Positions 22,446 through 30,839 of a stretch of 64,000 nt of DNA are shown piece by piece (the stretch's first letter is position 1; every line of letters starts with the position of its first letter). The stretch spans positions 1 to 64,000 of the forward strand of contig JAFWRO010000058.1 of NCBI GenBank assembly GCA_017519885.1, in the 5' to 3' direction. The notes under the pieces are model-generated. The model was given only the letters and a program-made list of their open reading frames with translations, had not been told where the DNA came from and ran no database searches. A program made the position numbers and the translations under genes. This stretch comes from Liminaster sp017519885 (GTDB lineage Bacteria; Bacteroidota; Bacteroidia; Bacteroidales; UBA3663).

Positions 22446-23684
22446 TTACTTGACCTTAAAGTAATGGTACTTGATATCGTAGCCGAAGCTGATTTCGAAG
22501 CAGACGTCGCGATCCTGATGCTGCTTCAGTTGCTTGATCATTGCATCAGTTGCTTGTTTTTGTGTCTTGCTCCAATCCGAACGATCCTCTTTCTCCAATC
22601 TCTCAATCTCTTTGGGGATCTCCTCTTTTGAATAGAGAGGCATGCTGAGATGAACGCTGGAACTGATGGGCATGTAGATGCCGCCACCCATATCGCGACA
22701 TTCGTTCAAATAGTGCGATAGATCATTCTGTTGTTCATATTTCAGGACACCCCACACGTCCTCCACAACGTGAAGTTTCATAGTGGTATTGACAATCTTC
22801 TTGGTCTTTATAGTGTCTCCGGCCTCATTTACCTTTTTCTCTTCTCTTGTAGAGGTTCTGACATATTCGAGCACGTCGATGGTCTTGCCATCCAGTTCGT
22901 ACGTGCCCACCAATTCGAACTTGTCGCGATTCGAACCCTTGCGCCCCCAACTTGCGTCCGGGTCATAAACCTCATCGAAAAGATTCGAGTCGATGAGCAT
23001 CTTGTTTTCGCAAAGTGTCTTCTGTTCGCTGCTGGAAAGCGGCTCGTTGCTTATCACCTTTTGTTCCACATTCTTCACCTTACCCTTCTGATAGGTACGA
23101 AGCATCGATACCTTGGCTTTAAGGGCAGGATGGTCGAGGACCAGGCTGACTATTCTCCTGTAACCGGCCACTGTGGCTGCGGTCTTCATGAGAAATATGT
23201 ACTTCTTGGGAATAGCATTGACGATAAGATCGATGTCATTCAATCCGAGGTCATACTTTACTTCGGCCTGCCACGTGTCGATGCGCTTGCGGTTCTCGTC
23301 GGCCTTGTCCCAAACGTGACGCAGCACGTAATGTGCAGGACTTTCGCCATCGACAGTCACAATGGATGGAGGCAGAAGCATCAGTTTCTCGCTCAGCATC
23401 TCGTTGTTAACCAATGTCTCGCCCTTGACTAGAGTGAGTTCGCGACGCACAGTCTGCTGACCCATGCATGAGTATTCCACCTTCAACTTTCCTGCAGGAA
23501 GCTCGTCGAGTGTATATTCTCCCTTTTCGTTGGCGGCAATACCACGATTGGCAGACGCGACATAAACAGTGGCATAAGGACAAGGCGTACTGTCGTTGAG
23601 CAAAATGACTCCTTGCAGAGTCTGTGCCACACTTGGCAGCACGGAAAGCGCTACCAGCAAAAGAGTGATTAATAAATTCTTCAT
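22446..23684 (-). CDS. Carboxypeptidase-regulatory-like domain secreted protein (paralogue 2)
   Basis: The 412-aa product has the same architecture as its downstream neighbour: signal peptide, regulatory-like beta-sandwich (residues 22-95) and a 310-residue soluble domain ending DVCFEISFGYDIKYHYFKVK. The two align along the whole length, closest at the N-terminus and more diverged in the centre, which suggests tandem duplication followed by partial gene conversion or selection on the export part. It starts 14 nt after the end of the exonuclease III gene and has no promoter box of its own, so it is probably read from the xth promoter. Function unknown. Confidence 0.78.
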   Translation of the reverse strand: MKNLLITLLLVALSVLPSVAQTLQGVILLNDSTPCPYATVYVASANRGIAANEKGEYTLDELPAGKLKVEYSCMGQQTVRRELTLVKGETLVNNEMLSEKLMLLPPSIVTVDGESPAHYVLRHVWDKADENRKRIDTWQAEVKYDLGLNDIDLIVNAIPKKYIFLMKTAATVAGYRRIVSLVLDHPALKAKVSMLRTYQKGKVKNVEQKVISNEPLSSSEQKTLCENKMLIDSNLFDEVYDPDASWGRKGSNRDKFELVGTYELDGKTIDVLEYVRTSTREEKKVNEAGDTIKTKKIVNTTMKLHVVEDVWGVLKYEQQNDLSHYLNECRDMGGGIYMPISSSVHLSMPLYSKEEIPKEIERLEKEDRSDWSKTQKQATDAMIKQLKQHQDRDVCFEISFGYDIKYHYFKVK

Positions 23685-23698
23685 ATTATTTATCGGAG

Positions 23699-24472
23699 TT
23701 ATTTCAATACCACTTCCACCGGGCAGTGGTCGCTACCAAAGATCTCGTTATGGATGCTGGCACCTTCAAGACGGTCGGCAAGACGACTGCTGACCAGGAA
23801 ATAGTCGATGCGCCAACCGGCGTTCTTCTCGCGTGCCTTGAAACGATAGCTCCACCACGAATAAGCTCCTTCGAGCGTAGGATAGAAATGGCGGAAGGTG
23901 TCGATGAAACCGGCATTGAGATGCTGAGTCATCTGCGCACGTTCCTGGTCGGTGAAACCGGCGTTCATGCGGTTGGCCTTGGGATTCTTGATGTCAATCT
24001 CCTCGTGTGCCACGTTCATATCGCCGCACACGATGATGGGTTTCTTGGCGTCAAGTTCCTGCATAAACCGACGGAAGGCTTCATCCCACGTCATACGGTA
24101 GTCGAGACGACGCAGGCCGTCCTGCGAATTGGGCGTATAGACGGTGATGAGAAAGAAGTCGGGATATTCGAGTGTGATGACGCGACCCTCATGATCGGAG
24201 GTTTCTGCACCCGTTTCGTCAGTCCAACTACCTATTCCATAGTGGACCGAAAGGGGTTCATGTTTCGTAAAAATTGCGGTACCCGAGTATCCCTTCTTCT
24301 CGGCATAGTTCCAATAGGACCGATAGCCCGGGAATTCGATATCGAGTTGACCCTCCTGCATCTTGGTCTCCTGCAAGCAGAAGAAATCGGCATCGAGCGT
24401 CTCAAACACTTCCTTGAAGTTTTTGCCCACTACGGCACGAAGGCCGTTTACATTCCAACTGATGAATTTCAT
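23699..24472 (-). CDS. xth: Exodeoxyribonuclease III (AP endonuclease)
   Basis: The 257-aa product is an ExoA/XthA-type AP endonuclease that nicks DNA at abasic sites and trims 3' blocks in base excision repair. The endonuclease/exonuclease/phosphatase fold is complete: MKFISWNVNGLRA at the start, FFCLQETKM (catalytic Glu), the ITVYTPNSQDGLRRLDYR segment, VCGDMNVAHEEID (Asp/Asn), AYSWWSYRFKAREKNAGWRIDYFL and the terminal GSDHCPV with catalytic Asp-His. ATG 24472 is set by a -7 box 22 nt upstream. It leads the two regulatory-domain protein genes in an apparent operon and diverges from the sugar kinase gene. Confidence 0.93.
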   Translation of the reverse strand: MKFISWNVNGLRAVVGKNFKEVFETLDADFFCLQETKMQEGQLDIEFPGYRSYWNYAEKKGYSGTAIFTKHEPLSVHYGIGSWTDETGAETSDHEGRVITLEYPDFFLITVYTPNSQDGLRRLDYRMTWDEAFRRFMQELDAKKPIIVCGDMNVAHEEIDIKNPKANRMNAGFTDQERAQMTQHLNAGFIDTFRHFYPTLEGAYSWWSYRFKAREKNAGWRIDYFLVSSRLADRLEGASIHNEIFGSDHCPVEVVLK

Positions 24473-24494
24473 ATATTTATCGCATTTTTGGGTG

Positions 24495-24502
24495 CAAAAA
24501 TA
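24495..24502 (-). promoter_or_regulatory. -7 promoter box for xth operon
   Basis: TATTTTTG on the minus strand, 22 nt before ATG 24472. Confidence 0.66.
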
Positions 24503-24610
24503 ACGATTATTTATCCTATTTCCAAATATTTGGACGAAAAACGGCAAAAAAATCCGAATTGGTTTGGGTATAATTCGATATTTTAATATATTTGCGGCTG
24601 AAATTTGCAA

Positions 24611-24618
24611 TATCTTTG
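24611..24618 (+). promoter_or_regulatory. -7 promoter box for kinase/GH109 operon
   Basis: TATCTTTG, 20 nt before ATG 24639; it shows that the longer upstream reading frame is not translated. Confidence 0.72.
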
Positions 24619-24638
24619 CCTCGAATCTTTTCTACGAC

Positions 24639-25721
24639 ATGAAGAAGGAACAACAGATAGTTTCGGCTTTCGACTTCAAAGGGAAAATCGCTGCCGTACA
24701 ACCTTTTGGGAACGGGCACATCAACGATACATTCCGCGTCATCACCGAGGGCGATGACACTCCCGACTACGTGCTGCAACGCATCAACCATCATATCTTC
24801 CGGAATGTGGATATGCTGATGGACAACATCATCGCTGTCACCGATCATATTCGCAAGAAACTGGAACAGCAAGGCGTCAAAGACCTCGACCGCCGCGTGC
24901 TTCGATTCCTTCCCACACACGAAGGTAAATATTACCATTTCGACGACGAATCGTATTGGCGACTGATGATTTGCATCGCCGATTCTGAGAGCTTCGATGT
25001 GGTCGATGCCAAGTATTCGCACTTTGCTGGTCTTGCCTTCGGAGAGTTCCAGAATATGCTGGCAGATATCCCCATCGAGTTGGGCGAAACCATTCCCAAC
25101 TTCCACAATATGGAGTTCCGCCTTGAGGAGTTCCGTGAGGCAGTTCGCAACAATCGGGCTGGACGGGCTGCCAAAGTGAGCGACCTCATCGACGGCATCG
25201 AGCAAAGGGCCCAAGCGATGTGCGAAGGCGAACGCCTCCATCGTGCAGGACTCCTGCCCAAGCGCATCTGCCATTGTGACACGAAGGTCAACAACATCCT
25301 CTTCGACCGCGATGGACGGGTGCTTTGCGTCATCGACCTCGACACTGTGATGCCGAACTTCATCTTCTCCGACTACGGCGACTTCCTGCGCACAGCAGCC
25401 AACACCGCTGCCGAAGATGAACCCAACCTCAGCCGCGTGGGCTTCGACATGGAGATCTTCGAAGCATTTACCCGCGGCTATCTCGAAAGCGCACGTTTCC
25501 TCACCGACATCGAGATTTCGCACCTCCCCTATGCCGCTGCACTCTTCCCATATATGCAGACCGTGCGATTCCTGGGCGATTACCTCAATGGCGACACCTA
25601 CTACAAGATTGCCTATCCCGGGCACAACCTCGTCCGCGCAAGGGCACAGATGAAGTTACTCCAGAGCGTAGAAGAGTGCATGCCCAGGATGAAAGAGTTC
25701 ATTGCGACTTTAATCTCATAA
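24639..25721 (+). CDS. Aminoglycoside phosphotransferase-family sugar kinase (possible N-acetylhexosamine kinase)
   Basis: The 360-aa product has the APH/choline-kinase fold: an FGNGHINDTFRV nucleotide loop near residue 27, YVLQRIN with the ATP-binding region near 47, the catalytic loop ICHCDTKVNNILFD near 210 (His-x-Asp...Asn) and VIDLDTVMP as the Mg-binding motif. Bacteroidales proteins of this type include N-acetylhexosamine 1-kinases acting on GalNAc or GlcNAc. That reading is favoured by the GH109-like gene 75 nt downstream, which would release GalNAc, but substrate specificity is not visible in the sequence. Cytoplasmic. Confidence 0.78.
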   Translation: MKKEQQIVSAFDFKGKIAAVQPFGNGHINDTFRVITEGDDTPDYVLQRINHHIFRNVDMLMDNIIAVTDHIRKKLEQQGVKDLDRRVLRFLPTHEGKYYHFDDESYWRLMICIADSESFDVVDAKYSHFAGLAFGEFQNMLADIPIELGETIPNFHNMEFRLEEFREAVRNNRAGRAAKVSDLIDGIEQRAQAMCEGERLHRAGLLPKRICHCDTKVNNILFDRDGRVLCVIDLDTVMPNFIFSDYGDFLRTAANTAAEDEPNLSRVGFDMEIFEAFTRGYLESARFLTDIEISHLPYAAALFPYMQTVRFLGDYLNGDTYYKIAYPGHNLVRARAQMKLLQSVEECMPRMKEFIATLIS

Positions 25722-25724
25722 ATA

Positions 25725-25775
25725 ATTATAGTGCCTATAGTATTTATAGTCACTATAGCCACTATAGTCACTATT
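25725..25775. repeat. CTATAG-type intergenic repeat
   Basis: Six or so copies of CTATAG or TTATAGT units in 50 nt between the kinase and GH109 genes. The family recurs at 50717, 58322 and 61535, always inside a run of co-directional genes. Confidence 0.65.
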
Positions 25776-25796
25776 AAAAAATCCCCCCCAAAAAAC

Positions 25797-27152
25797 ATGA
25801 AACGCCATTTAATTCAGCTACTTCTTGCAGTACCAGTAATCTGCAGTATCATCCTTTGCGGATGCAACAGCAACGCACATAATAGCCGCATCATCCCCGT
25901 GGAAACACCCGCTCGTCCTGCGGGACAGAAAGACGTGCTCGGGCTTCGCCTTCCACCCATCGATACCATTCGAGTCGGCTTCATCGGCCTCGGCATGCGA
26001 GGCGAGGATGCCGTCTATCGCTATACCAATCTCCCTGGTGTGGAAATCAAGGCGCTCTGCGACCTGCATCAGGAGCGTGCCGATTCATGTCAGCGATTCC
26101 TTCGTGCAGCAGGCATGCCCGAAGCAGACACTTATGCAGGCAGCGAGGATGCCTGGAAGGCAGTCTGTGAACGTCCCGACATTAACCTGATCTACATCTG
26201 CACCGATTGGATCGACCACGCTCCCATGATGCTCTATGCCATGGAACACGGCAAGAACGTGGCTTGCGAGGTACCCGCAGCCCTGACTATGGAGGAAATC
26301 TGGGATGTGATCAACACTGCCGAACGCACACAACTCCATTGCATGATGCTCGAGAACTGCGTCTATGATTTCTTCGAGATGACGACGCTCAACATGGCTC
26401 AGCATGGCGTCTTCGGAGAACTGATGCACGTCGAGGGAGGCTACTTGCATTGCCTCGAACCTTATTGGCCCGAATATGACGACGACTGGCGCATGAAGTA
26501 CAACAAGGCACATCGTGGCGACGTTTATCCAACGCACGGTATGGGTCCTGCCTGTCAGTTGCTCAACATCCATCGCGGCGATCGCATGAAGACGCTCGTT
26601 TCTATGGACACCAAGGCAGTCGCTTTGCCTGAATATCTGAAGGAAGCACGCGGCGAAACTGTCGATGTGGCCAATGGAGATCATACCATGACGATGGTCC
26701 GCACCGAACTCGGCAAGAGCATGCTCATCCAGCACTGCACTGCTACTCCCCGACCTTATAGCCGCCTCTATGAACTGACTGGCACAAAAGGTTTTGCACA
26801 GAAATATCCGAGACCCGGCTACTCCATCAACTCACACAGTTTCGTCAGCGATGCCGTGCGCGATTCCTTGACACAAGCCTATCGCAGCCCTATCCTCACC
26901 GCCGACCTCGAAGAGAATGCCCGTCGCGTGGGCGGTCATGGTGGCATGGACTTCATCATGGACTATCGCCTCGTCTATTGCCTGCATCTCGGCCTTCCTC
27001 TCGACATGGACGTCTATGACCTTGCCGAGTGGTGCTGCATCAGCCCCCTCTCTGCCCTCTCGCTCGAAAATGGCTTTGCTCCCGTCGAAGTCCCCGACTT
27101 CACCCGTGGTAAATGGAACAAGATCCAGGGCTTCCGCTATGCATTTGAATGA
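25797..27152 (+). CDS. GH109-like Gfo/Idh/MocA lipoprotein (alpha-N-acetylgalactosaminidase type)
   Basis: The 451-aa product is an exported lipoprotein (ILCGC lipobox near residue 21) with an NAD-binding Rossmann fold (TIRVGFIGLGMRGEDAVYRY, residues 62-82) and the oxidoreductase C-terminal domain. Segments such as CDLHQERADS, CEVPAALTMEEIWDV, DVYPTHGMGPACQLLNIHRGDRM and the terminal FTRGKW match family GH109, whose members cleave alpha-GalNAc through an NAD-dependent redox mechanism. Such enzymes attack blood-group A and mucin O-glycans. The upstream kinase would trap the freed sugar. Start ATG 25797 is the codon before the signal sequence. The assignment to GH109 is by motif, not by search. 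Confidence 0.83.
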   Translation: MKRHLIQLLLAVPVICSIILCGCNSNAHNSRIIPVETPARPAGQKDVLGLRLPPIDTIRVGFIGLGMRGEDAVYRYTNLPGVEIKALCDLHQERADSCQRFLRAAGMPEADTYAGSEDAWKAVCERPDINLIYICTDWIDHAPMMLYAMEHGKNVACEVPAALTMEEIWDVINTAERTQLHCMMLENCVYDFFEMTTLNMAQHGVFGELMHVEGGYLHCLEPYWPEYDDDWRMKYNKAHRGDVYPTHGMGPACQLLNIHRGDRMKTLVSMDTKAVALPEYLKEARGETVDVANGDHTMTMVRTELGKSMLIQHCTATPRPYSRLYELTGTKGFAQKYPRPGYSINSHSFVSDAVRDSLTQAYRSPILTADLEENARRVGGHGGMDFIMDYRLVYCLHLGLPLDMDVYDLAEWCCISPLSALSLENGFAPVEVPDFTRGKWNKIQGFRYAFE

Positions 27153-27194
27153 TTTATCATCCCGAATTTGAGTATTATCGAATCATAAGAAAAA

Positions 27195-27251
27195 TGTGAG
27201 CTAAATCGACTAAGTGTCCCAAGGAAATAGAACATGTCGATTTAGCTCACA
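27195..27251 (+). terminator. Hairpin terminator after GH109 gene
   Basis: A perfect 16-bp stem (TGTGAGCTAAATCGAC, 27195-27210, with 27236-27251) and a 25-nt loop, followed by AAATTTTATAATTT. It lies between convergent genes. Confidence 0.75.
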
Positions 27252-27277
27252 AATTTTATAATTTGTAAAAAAGATAC

Positions 27278-27859
27278 TTACTCCTTCACCAGCGCATTGA
27301 TGTAACTGCGGACGGTAGAATAGAGAAGTTCAAACTGCTTGACGGCTTTCTGTGCATCGGTTGCGTCGATTTCCTCGTAACCGATGCGATTGTTTTCTAT
27401 GAGACTGGAAGGAATCCAAGTTCTACGGATAGTCACCGACGGAGGGTTGATTTCAAGATATTGGCACTCTGTGTGGCCATCCTGAGGGTTCTGTTGAAGG
27501 TTGAAATAGAGCTGGTCGAAAAAGCGATAAGCTCTGCCAACTTGAATATGATCAGTAGGAATACCCTTCAGCGAAATGACGTACTGGCGAATCTGCATGA
27601 GCGACTTATAGAATAAATCAATGCCTCGCTGGTACTGTGCTTCCGTAATCTCCTGCATGAGGATGTCGCTCGCCTCTTTTGTATCGATAAGATGATGCTC
27701 AATGCTTATATTGTTGTCTCCCGAGTATTCAAGCGAATCGCAACGATAATTTGCGCCATATCCGGGAGGCGTATAGATGCCAAGTACGCGATAGAGGCGG
27801 CACTCTCGGAGATAGCGCCGCCCAACGTAGTAACGTCCGATGAAAGGATCTTGTTCCAT
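27278..27859 (-). CDS. Hypothetical 193-aa protein
   Basis: I do not recognise this family. The product is soluble, with no signal peptide. The N-terminal half (RYYVGRRYLRECRLYRVLGIYTPPGYG) is strand-like and the second half helical (ITEAQYQRGIDLFYKSLMQIRQYV). It starts at ATG 27859 in front of a REP-like/C-rich repeat block that separates it from the pectate lyase gene, from which it could be co-transcribed. No promoter box is visible. Confidence 0.6.
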   Translation of the reverse strand: MEQDPFIGRYYVGRRYLRECRLYRVLGIYTPPGYGANYRCDSLEYSGDNNISIEHHLIDTKEASDILMQEITEAQYQRGIDLFYKSLMQIRQYVISLKGIPTDHIQVGRAYRFFDQLYFNLQQNPQDGHTECQYLEINPPSVTIRRTWIPSSLIENNRIGYEEIDATDAQKAVKQFELLYSTVRSYINALVKE

Positions 27860-27867
27860 TATTGGAG

Positions 27868-27937
27868 TTAAGAAGGGTTTGGAGGGGTTAAGAAGGGTTA
27901 AGGGGGCTCTCCCCTTAAGCAGGGGGATTGAGGGGAT
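27868..27937. repeat. REP-like/C-rich repeat copy
   Basis: GGGTTTGGAGGGGTTAAGAAGGG repeats (reverse sense of the block at 18252-18434) run into CTCCCCTTAAGCAGGGGGA, which matches the hairpin inside the RAYT-like gene at 11624-11648. Confidence 0.72.
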
Positions 27938-30046
27938 CTAATATGCCAAAAGATACCAGAGATCTCGCAGATATTGCTCGGGATCCCATTCGTAGTTGAA
28001 GGTCCACTGGGCAGTCATCTCATAATTGCGGGGAGAGCCCACGGCCTGCTGGAGATTGTCGTCGAGCCAATGGCCTTGACCACCTTCGCGAATGCAATGA
28101 TAATAATAGACGCGATTGCCCCACGGACAGGGATCGAGCACTTTATCGGAATAGGCATACTGGATGTTAGCATCGAGAATCTGCTCTGAAAGGTGGCAGT
28201 TGAGCAGATAGATCTGATGGTCGTGATGATAACGGCCCAAGAGTGTGGGGGACTTGGCATCAAACCAGGAATCCTTGACAACAAATTTCTTCAAACGATT
28301 GCCACGACCGTCGTGCCAAAGGATGGCGCGGCCATCGCCGTAGAATTTGCAACGTGTAGCAAAGCACCAACCACGTGGGCACATGAAATCCACACCCGGG
28401 CAACGCAGATCTAGGTCGGCATGATAGTACATGCCTTCGCCCTCAAGTGCCCAAAGCGAAAGTGCATCGTTGCCATCGGCCCATACATTGCAGTTGACGA
28501 TGATGGTATGGTTGGCACGTCCGTAGATGGCCATCTGATGGACGGTGGTCTCTTCGACTGTTGTTCCGTAGTTGTTATAGACAGTCATGCCACTGATGAC
28601 GCAGTTGTCGGCCTCCTCGGTGAGTACGATCACACCCATGTGTACCTTCTTTCCCTTATATTCGGGCACAGTGATGGTATTGCCTGTTTCGGCGAGGATG
28701 AGACGTGTGCTGTCGCGATCCTCTCCCACTAGCACGATGTTCGGCTTGTCGATGATGACCTTCTGACGATAGATACCATTCATGACAAGAATCTTGAAAG
28801 GTTCCGTGCCTTCATCGGGAGCCTGTTCGATGGCTTTTTGGATGCTTTCGCCAGGACGTACCACGATGTCGAAATTCTTGGGATTAACGACAGGTTTTCG
28901 ATCCATGTCGATGAGACCAGTTTCGTTGGCGCCCTTGGTGGTGAGACTGATCTTCACCTTATGTCGCTTGTCGTACTTGTCTGCCCAAGTCTCATAGAGC
29001 GGATATAATTCTGCAGGACGTGTGACATACCAACCGTAGCCATTGCGGCGTTCGGGACCAATCTGATCGAGGTGCTTGCGCGGCAGACCATCACGATCGC
29101 AAACGTAGGGTTCAACATTTACGAGGTCGTAGAAACGGCCCCAAAGCGGTGAAGCCGTAGGATCTTTCTCCAGATGCGTGTCGGCATCGGTATCGTTTCG
29201 TCCTTGACGGGCTCGCACGTAGCGCAGGCCAGTGAGTTTATAGGTATCGAGCCACTTCATGCCTCCATGCACAGCCGCCTTGACGCGCTTGTCGGGATTA
29301 GGCAACTCCATAAGCAGGCGCAGTATGCCTGCGCTCTCCGACGGACCGTAGGATGGCAGTTCGTAGGCACGGGCAGCAGCCGGTTCGAATGTCTCGTGGT
29401 CGTGCTGCTGACACCAGATGGTAGGCTTGCCCTTCACGCGAATCTGTGTATTGAGGATGCAGTCGATGCCTTTGTCGAACGATGTGCGAAGCCTTTCACG
29501 GAGTTCGTCGTCGATAAGGTCGCCCCCATAAATGTCGCGTCCCTCGAAGAGGTCGCGGAAGAGGGTGAGTGTGTTCACCATGGCGTCATCATTATAAGTG
29601 ATGTGCACCTGATAGCCACGGTTGTTGGGCCAGAACTGTGGCCAACCTCCATTCTCGTATTGTCCGCTGAGCAGGTATTCCACGCCACGACGGAAACCTT
29701 CCTTATAACGCTGTTCGCCCGTCTGCTTGTAGAGACGTGCCAGATATTTCATCTGCATCGTGGTGGCTCCGTTGTCGATGGTCGAATCGTCGTCACGTTG
29801 CTTGTCGCGTGCTATTCTTGCACGTTCCTCGGGAGTGAGGTTGCGTGCCATGTCGATATTCTTGGGCCAACCGCCCGTGACACGCTGATAGAGCAGCATC
29901 TGGTCGCCAATGCGTCGAGCCTCGTCGGTTTGGAAGAATGCATCATCGGTGGCACGCATCGGATTACGAGGTTGTGCGATAAGGCTCACGGATAAAAGAC
30001 TGCAAACAAGCAGCAACAGGATTCGGATGGAAAGATGTCGTTTCAT
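27938..30046 (-). CDS. Pectate lyase (PL10) - pectinesterase (CE8) fusion, secreted
   Basis: The 702-aa product starts with a signal peptide (LSIRILLLLVCSLLSVSLIAQ). Residues about 40-375 fit pectate lyase family PL10: TGGWPKNIDMARNL, DDDSTIDNGATTMQMKYLA, YENGGWPQFWPNNRGYQVHITYNDDAM and GPSESAGILRLLM. Residues about 410-690 fit pectin methylesterase CE8, a beta-helix: VVRPGESIQKAIEQAPDEG, GMTVYNNYG, a GNDALSL replacing the usual QDTL core, GVDF for the second catalytic Asp, and LLGRYHH for the catalytic Arg. Such fusions remove methyl groups and cut polygalacturonate in one protein, in the periplasm or outside. It stands apart from any SusC/SusD pair in this window. Confidence 0.88.
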   Translation of the reverse strand: MKRHLSIRILLLLVCSLLSVSLIAQPRNPMRATDDAFFQTDEARRIGDQMLLYQRVTGGWPKNIDMARNLTPEERARIARDKQRDDDSTIDNGATTMQMKYLARLYKQTGEQRYKEGFRRGVEYLLSGQYENGGWPQFWPNNRGYQVHITYNDDAMVNTLTLFRDLFEGRDIYGGDLIDDELRERLRTSFDKGIDCILNTQIRVKGKPTIWCQQHDHETFEPAAARAYELPSYGPSESAGILRLLMELPNPDKRVKAAVHGGMKWLDTYKLTGLRYVRARQGRNDTDADTHLEKDPTASPLWGRFYDLVNVEPYVCDRDGLPRKHLDQIGPERRNGYGWYVTRPAELYPLYETWADKYDKRHKVKISLTTKGANETGLIDMDRKPVVNPKNFDIVVRPGESIQKAIEQAPDEGTEPFKILVMNGIYRQKVIIDKPNIVLVGEDRDSTRLILAETGNTITVPEYKGKKVHMGVIVLTEEADNCVISGMTVYNNYGTTVEETTVHQMAIYGRANHTIIVNCNVWADGNDALSLWALEGEGMYYHADLDLRCPGVDFMCPRGWCFATRCKFYGDGRAILWHDGRGNRLKKFVVKDSWFDAKSPTLLGRYHHDHQIYLLNCHLSEQILDANIQYAYSDKVLDPCPWGNRVYYYHCIREGGQGHWLDDNLQQAVGSPRNYEMTAQWTFNYEWDPEQYLRDLWYLLAY

Positions 30047-30074
30047 GTGTTGGTGTGGATTGATTAATACGCTG

Positions 30075-30082
30075 CAAAAATA
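30075..30082 (-). promoter_or_regulatory. -7 promoter box for PL10-CE8 gene
   Basis: TATTTTTG on the minus strand, 28 nt before ATG 30046. Confidence 0.66.
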
Positions 30083-30176
30083 ACGAATAATTCCACAAAC
30101 TCCAAGTTTTTGTCCATAATTCTTCCATTTTTGCACAAAAGAAGACACGAGGATACCATCCTATTCATTTTTTATT

Positions 30177-30184
30177 TATCTTTG
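30177..30184 (+). promoter_or_regulatory. -7 promoter box for Nudix operon
   Basis: TATCTTTG, 24 nt before ATG 30209. Confidence 0.72.
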
Positions 30185-30208
30185 CAACGCAATTTTCAAC
30201 AAATAGAT

Positions 30209-30775
30209 ATGGAAAAAGACCCGATGCAATGGGAAGTGCTTGACAGCGAATACCTCTTCAAGCGTCCCTGGCTGACCGCAAGACGCGAACACGTGAAACT
30301 GCCCACAGGAGCCGAAATACAGGATTTCTACATCTTGGAGTATCCAGATTTCTGTAACGTCATCGCCATCACCAAGGAAGGACATTTCGTACTCGAACGG
30401 CAATATCGTCATGCCCAACAAATCACAGGCTACGAGATTCCCGCAGGATGTGTCGAGCCAGGGGAAGATGCGATGGAAGGCGCCAAGCGCGAACTTTATG
30501 AAGAGACTGGTTATTCAGGCGGCGAATGGCGTCATTTCATGACCATCAGTCCCAATCCTGGAACATGCACCAACTACAGTCATACGTTCCTCGCCATCGG
30601 CGTGGAGAAGGTATCTACACAACATCTGGAGGAATCGGAAGACATCCGTATCGAACTTTTCAGCGAGGAAGAAGTCTTCGACATGCTCCAACGAGGAGAG
30701 TTTCATCAAGCCATGATGGTCGCTCCGCTGTGGAAATACTTTGCTGAAAAGCACAGCCAAAATAACCCTTTATAG
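30209..30775 (+). CDS. Nudix hydrolase (ADP-ribose pyrophosphatase-like)
   Basis: The 188-aa product has a full Nudix box, GCVEPGEDAMEGAKRELYEE followed by TGY (residues about 80-102), which binds Mg and cleaves nucleoside diphosphates linked to another group. The preceding VLERQYRHAQQITGYEIPAG is the hallmark of the ADP-ribose pyrophosphatase branch, where the Q-Y-R segment contacts the substrate. ATG 30209 is set by a -7 box 24 nt upstream. It heads a run of three genes (Nudix, HAD, carboxylesterase) with a small CAGCCAAGCTTGGCTG palindrome in the first gap (30795-30810). Confidence 0.86.
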   Translation: MEKDPMQWEVLDSEYLFKRPWLTARREHVKLPTGAEIQDFYILEYPDFCNVIAITKEGHFVLERQYRHAQQITGYEIPAGCVEPGEDAMEGAKRELYEETGYSGGEWRHFMTISPNPGTCTNYSHTFLAIGVEKVSTQHLEESEDIRIELFSEEEVFDMLQRGEFHQAMMVAPLWKYFAEKHSQNNPL

Positions 30776-30839
30776 CCCATTTGTTATCGTCAGCAGCCAA
30801 GCTTGGCTGCTTGCAAAACAACCATACAAAACCGCCCCA

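Noticed and set aside
24516..25625. 369-codon open frame antisense to the sugar kinase
   Set aside because: It mirrors a gene with clear kinase motifs and a promoter; the antisense product shows no family features.
29174..29995. 273-codon open frame antisense to the pectate lyase
   Set aside because: Shadow of the PL10 domain; no family match.
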